NCBI GenBank assembly: GCA_007988745.1 | Contig: BJUT01000024.1 | Span: 1 to 56,195, forward strand | DNA from: Pseudoalteromonas atlantica | Lineage (GTDB): Bacteria; Pseudomonadota; Gammaproteobacteria; Enterobacterales; Alteromonadaceae | Length of the DNA: 56,195 bases | Reading direction: 5' to 3' | Part shown: piece after piece, positions 52,590 to 56,195 of the stretch | Layout: each line of letters opens with the position of its first letter | Position numbering within the stretch: position 1 is the stretch's first letter | Notes under the pieces: generated by a model | What the model was told of the DNA's origin: nothing | Database searches by the model: none | What the model saw: the letters and a program-made list of their open reading frames with translations, nothing else | Translations under genes and position numbers: made by a program

Positions 52590-52911
52590 CTTAGTAAAAT
52601 AGTGATCTTAAAAGCCTGTTAGGTTAGTTAAATTCTGATCTGATGGGCTTTTTACTTAGTAAAATCCTGATCTTTTTTGCTATTTATAACCCATAAATCC
52701 CTCATTTTTGCTCTAAAGATCACATTTTTACTAACTGAATTTAGTTTTTACGACTATTTGATGCTGGATCTTAATTTGTTAGTAAAAAACTGATCTGTAA
52801 AGCCCCTGCGTTGTTAATAAATTGTTTGTAACATGTGTATTTGCTGTTTACCTATTCTCATATTGGCAGATAAAGTGCCATAAAGTACGTATAAACCGAT
52901 TTTTTACTAAC
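52590..52911. repeat. Iteron cluster 2 (downstream of parB)
   Basis: The 436-base gap between parB and the helicase gene carries further copies of the origin unit. Plus-strand copies start at 52590, 52623, 52655 and 52778; a minus-strand copy occupies 52717-52735, and a partial minus copy lies at 52894-52911. They match cluster 1 closely: the copy at 52590 (CTTAGTAAAATAGTGATCT) is identical to the complement of the copy at 49739-49757. No gene is seen in the gap. The cluster may titrate Rep for copy control by handcuffing or serve as a second binding platform. Confidence 0.85.
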
Positions 52912-53015
52912 CTAGCAGCTCCAACCAGTTTATATAACGTTAATATTGCTTTTGCTGTGCGCAGTTAAAGAATATACTGGCAGAATTATTTTAAAAATTT
53001 AATACTTAGAGTGAC

Positions 53016-56000
53016 ATGTCTGCTAACTTATCAAAAAATGATTTACTGGCTATTTTTGAAGAAATAAAAAATGAGCAGGCAACCTTGTTCCCTCTTTCTG
53101 AGCGCTTTATAAAAAAGCTGTTTAGGCCAAACGTGCTCGATAAAGGCAAAGAGTATTATAAAAACGGCCAAATTAGTTGGTTAGAGCACAGCAGTGATTT
53201 TGCTGTTATTGATTCAACGGTACAAGGCGACACCGGATCAGCATTTAACCAACGCATTGAGATCAGTAAAGTACCTACTGGTTACTCTGTTGATACGCAT
53301 TGTACCTGTAATGCTAAAACCAAATGTAGGCACTTAGCCGCTGTATTATTTAAACTTAAAATAGAGCACTCAGGTGAATACGGAGAAGACTACTTTATTA
53401 ACGATTGGTTTAGTGAACTAACAGCACTTAAAAGTGTTGATGCTAAAGCTCCTTCGCAAGTTCTTTTATTTGTATTAGACATTGAAAACAATAAAGTATT
53501 TTTAACGCCAAAAATTGCCAATTACGACAAAAATAATAATTACACGCTCGGGCGCAATTTAACTGAGCAACAATTAAATAGCTTTGTAACGCCAAACGAT
53601 TTGCTCGAAAGTGACTTTAGACTCTTTAGTTGGATTCGCTCACAAAATGCAGTGGGTAATTTAGAGCTAAAAGGTCAATGGGGCTTTAGCGCTTTACAAC
53701 AATTAATTGCCACCGACCGTTTATTTTTACAACGCTCTCGTGTTGCTATTAAAGCGCAAACTGGGCAATCGCTTAACTTTAATTGGCAGCAACAAAACGA
53801 GTTATCGCAATTAATTATTGAGCTTGAACACAGTAAAAATTGGGCATTGATAAAAACCACGCCGCCCGCTTATTTAGACCTCGATCACTTTAAAGTCGGC
53901 CGGATCAGAACACAGCTTAGCGCCGACGAAATAGCACATTTACAATCAATTCCCGCACTTCACGATGCTAATTTTGATCGCATTTATAAACAACTTGCCG
54001 ACAATTTTGGGGCCGGTGTTATTCCGCATCCGAATAACGAACAAGTCAATGTTAAGCAACTTGGTAATGCTGTTTTAAAAGCCACTATGGATGAGCAAGG
54101 GCTTAAAGTTTCGCTATTATTTAAATATAAAAATAAAAATTATTTAGCGGGAACAGCACCCGCGAGTTTAATAAATAGTGCATTTGAAAACACAGTAACA
54201 AATGAGTTAGTAAATTTAGGTTTTGAGTTTTGTAAAGGGGGTTTACAAAGTGAGTTTATATTTAATAAACAATCACCTATACATTTACATTGGCTTGTTT
54301 ACGAAGTATTCCCTGGCTTTAAAAAGCGTGGCTGGCAGGTAACTCAAACTAAAGTAAATGTAGCCGACCCCCAAGGGCACGTTACACTCGATGTAAACCG
54401 TGCTGCAGGTCACCAAATGCATTGTAAAGTGCAATTAAGTGATGCCAAAGCCGCTGTACTTTTTAATACCGATGATGCCACGTATCAATCGTTAAATCGT
54501 CAAAGTGAGCTGTTTTATTACTATCCTGTTGGGCGTCAATTTGGTGTTATTAGTAAAGCCGCCATTAATTTACTGACCGAATTTAAACAACGCTTTGAAT
54601 TTGTAAAAACACGCGATGAATTTAATATCCCGCTTTCTTATTTACCTGAGCTGGTAAAGCATACCGCAGTTACTATAGACCTTCATGATGACTCATTGGA
54701 GCGTTATCTTGATGAGTTAAACAACACCGAGCAGGCAATGCCAGTGGTGCCCTTACACGGTTTAAATGAGTCGGTAACACTACGTGAATACCAGCAACAA
54801 GGCGTTGATTGGCTTAGCTTTTTAAAGCGCCACCAATTAGGTGGCATACTTGCTGATGACATGGGGCTTGGCAAAACGCTACAAGTTATTGCCTTTTTAG
54901 CCAGCAGTTTTAATCGCCCGCAAGCGGGGCCTACTCTTATAGTGTGCCCTACAAGTTTGGTAAGTAATTGGCAAAACGAAATAACCAAATTTGCTAAAAG
55001 CCTTAAGGTAACCACTATTTTTGGCTCGCAACGTAATGAGCCTTTACAACATTTAGCGCAAGCGCAATGTATTTTAACTACTTACCCATTATTAAAGCGT
55101 GATATTGCTTATTACTCGCCACTTTATTTTGAAAATATTATTTTAGATGAAGCGCAATATATTAAAAACGATACTGCACAAGTCTCGCGCTTAGTTAAGC
55201 GTTTAAATGCCGACTTTAAGTTATGTTTAAGCGGTACGCCTATCGAAAATAATTTGTTTGAGCTTAAGTCGTTACTCGACTTTGCAATGCCTTCATTACT
55301 TGGCTCGCAAGCGCACTTTAAACAGCACTTTCAAACACCTATTGAGCGCGAAGCCGATTCAGAGCGAGCTGAGCAACTAAAAGCGCTTATTATGCCGTTT
55401 ATATTACGCCGCACAAAAGCGCAGGTAGCTCAAGAGCTACCACAAAAAACAGAGCTGTTAAAAGAGTTTGAGTTTGAACCTAAGCAAAAAGATATGTACC
55501 AAGGTATTACGCGCGCCTTAGAAGAAAAGCTCATCGACTTATTTGCTGAGCAAGGCGCACAAAAAAGTAAGCTCGCATTTTTAGAAGCGCTACTAAAGCT
55601 AAGGCAAATTTGTTGTCATCCAAAATTAATTGAGCCAGAAACACAAGCAGGTTCAGCAAAATTAGAATGGCTAACTACGCATTTGCCGTTAATGCTAAGC
55701 CTTGGTCGTAAAGTGATTATTTTTAGTCAATTTACCTCTGCGCTCGATTTAATTGCTGAGCGTTTAAACAACATAAATATTAATTTTAGTATGCTAACTG
55801 GGCAAACGCGTCATCGCGACAAAGTTATTGATGAGTTTACCAGTGGCAAAACCTCGGTGTTTTTAATCAGTTTAAAAGCAGGCGGTACTGGGCTTAACTT
55901 AACTCAAGCCGATACCGTTATTCACTTTGATCCATGGTGGAACCCGGCTGTTGAAAAACAAGCCACCGATCGTGCTTATCGTATTGGCCAAACAAATCCT

Positions 56001-56159
56001 GTGTTTGTTTATAAATTAATTATGAGTAACTCAATTGAGCAAAAGGTATTTAAAATGCAGCAAGATAAGCAAGCGCTTGTTGATGCATTATTTACCGATA
56101 AATCAATGAGCTTTACTTCGTTTGATGAGCAGCAAATGTTATCACTTATAAAAAGCTAA
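53016..56159 (+). CDS. SNF2-family DEAD/DEAH helicase with SWIM zinc finger
   Basis: The 1047-residue product is a bacterial SNF2/Swi2-type ATPase that moves along double-stranded DNA. An N-terminal SWIM zinc finger reads CTCNAKTKCRHL (about 94-105; Cys-x-Cys, Cys-x-His). A middle region of about 350 residues has no motif I know. The motor starts at LREYQQQGVDWLSFL. It holds Walker A GILADDMGLGKTLQVIAFL (about 610-628), the DEAQ variant of the DEAH box IILDEAQYIKN (about 708-718), LCLSGTPIENNLFEL, and in the second lobe VIIFSQFTSALDLI, LISLKAGGTGLNLTQADTVI and DRAYRIGQTNPVFVYKLI. Such proteins are related to HepA/RapA but with SWIM domains of unknown substrate. It is a single gene beside the replication region; no link to replication is shown. 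Confidence 0.9.
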   Translation: MSANLSKNDLLAIFEEIKNEQATLFPLSERFIKKLFRPNVLDKGKEYYKNGQISWLEHSSDFAVIDSTVQGDTGSAFNQRIEISKVPTGYSVDTHCTCNAKTKCRHLAAVLFKLKIEHSGEYGEDYFINDWFSELTALKSVDAKAPSQVLLFVLDIENNKVFLTPKIANYDKNNNYTLGRNLTEQQLNSFVTPNDLLESDFRLFSWIRSQNAVGNLELKGQWGFSALQQLIATDRLFLQRSRVAIKAQTGQSLNFNWQQQNELSQLIIELEHSKNWALIKTTPPAYLDLDHFKVGRIRTQLSADEIAHLQSIPALHDANFDRIYKQLADNFGAGVIPHPNNEQVNVKQLGNAVLKATMDEQGLKVSLLFKYKNKNYLAGTAPASLINSAFENTVTNELVNLGFEFCKGGLQSEFIFNKQSPIHLHWLVYEVFPGFKKRGWQVTQTKVNVADPQGHVTLDVNRAAGHQMHCKVQLSDAKAAVLFNTDDATYQSLNRQSELFYYYPVGRQFGVISKAAINLLTEFKQRFEFVKTRDEFNIPLSYLPELVKHTAVTIDLHDDSLERYLDELNNTEQAMPVVPLHGLNESVTLREYQQQGVDWLSFLKRHQLGGILADDMGLGKTLQVIAFLASSFNRPQAGPTLIVCPTSLVSNWQNEITKFAKSLKVTTIFGSQRNEPLQHLAQAQCILTTYPLLKRDIAYYSPLYFENIILDEAQYIKNDTAQVSRLVKRLNADFKLCLSGTPIENNLFELKSLLDFAMPSLLGSQAHFKQHFQTPIEREADSERAEQLKALIMPFILRRTKAQVAQELPQKTELLKEFEFEPKQKDMYQGITRALEEKLIDLFAEQGAQKSKLAFLEALLKLRQICCHPKLIEPETQAGSAKLEWLTTHLPLMLSLGRKVIIFSQFTSALDLIAERLNNININFSMLTGQTRHRDKVIDEFTSGKTSVFLISLKAGGTGLNLTQADTVIHFDPWWNPAVEKQATDRAYRIGQTNPVFVYKLIMSNSIEQKVFKMQQDKQALVDALFTDKSMSFTSFDEQQMLSLIKS

Positions 56160-56195
56160 TTTTTTTACTCAGCATGTGAACTAATTTAACCAAAC

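Noticed and set aside
1..56195. CRISPR arrays, rRNA and tRNA genes
   Set aside because: No regularly spaced repeat-spacer array and no rRNA or tRNA signature was found; the regular repeats near 50 and 52.7 kb are iterons in mixed orientation with irregular spacing.

Overview
The window looks like part of the secondary chromosome (chromid) of a marine gammaproteobacterium, most likely Pseudoalteromonas. The DNA is AT-rich. The housekeeping proteins read like Pseudoalteromonas/Alteromonadales proteins (ydiJ, ppsA-ppsR, class II DAHP synthase, umuDC, AGCS symporter). The right end carries a plasmid-type replication and partition module (rep, parA, parB, iterons) next to ordinary metabolic genes. 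This assignment rests on reading the proteins, not on a database search.

Layout. (1) About 0-18.4 kb is an accessory island. From the left it holds a small tyrosine recombinase, a frameshifted cassette-like gene followed by an attC-like half site, a hypothetical gene facing an XRE regulator across a perfect palindrome, a lipoprotein, and a complete type I restriction-modification system (hsdM-hsdS-hsdR). A tightly overlapping six-gene operon on the minus strand follows, reading from its right end: tyrosine recombinase, large recombinase-like protein, second tyrosine recombinase, two coiled-coil proteins, RecD2-like helicase. Its right end has interrupted an ion-channel gene, whose 5' part survives at 18404-18964. 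(2) About 19-33.6 kb is a conserved accessory and core mix: YwbE, a DUF4240 protein, SOS-controlled umuDC, a MarR/siderophore-interacting reductase pair, an LLM oxidoreductase, two patatin-like lipases, a DMT exporter with an AraC regulator, and an Lrp regulator facing ornithine cyclodeaminase-ctlX-AGCS symporter (citrulline to ornithine to proline). (3) At 33.6-38.1 kb are two very AT-rich unknown genes, a SYLF/YSC84 lipoprotein, a solo tyrosine recombinase and a CPA1 antiporter. (4) At 38.2-46.5 kb is central carbon metabolism: ydiJ, ppsA, ppsR and DAHP synthase, which supply and use phosphoenolpyruvate. (5) At 46.5-53 kb is the replication region: tus, rep, an iteron-rich AT-rich origin, parA, parB and a second iteron cluster. 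A SNF2-family helicase gene closes the window.

The most interesting part is the replication region. A Tus homologue lies about 2 kb from the initiator gene and origin. Three copies of a 14-base motif, AGTAnGATGTGTTC, surround its promoter. The motif resembles the first half of the E. coli Ter consensus and keeps the G at the position of G6. Two copies face one way and one the other, an arrangement that would stop the leftward fork leaving the origin and catch the rightward fork after it has gone round the circle. The sequence therefore predicts one-way replication with a fork trap beside the origin. The initiator iterons each carry a GATC site and occur in two clusters flanking parAB, which suggests control by Dam methylation. 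The second point of interest is the six-gene recombinase-helicase operon with its type I RM cargo, which resembles Tn554-type or gamma-mobile-trio-type mobile islands but has its own composition.
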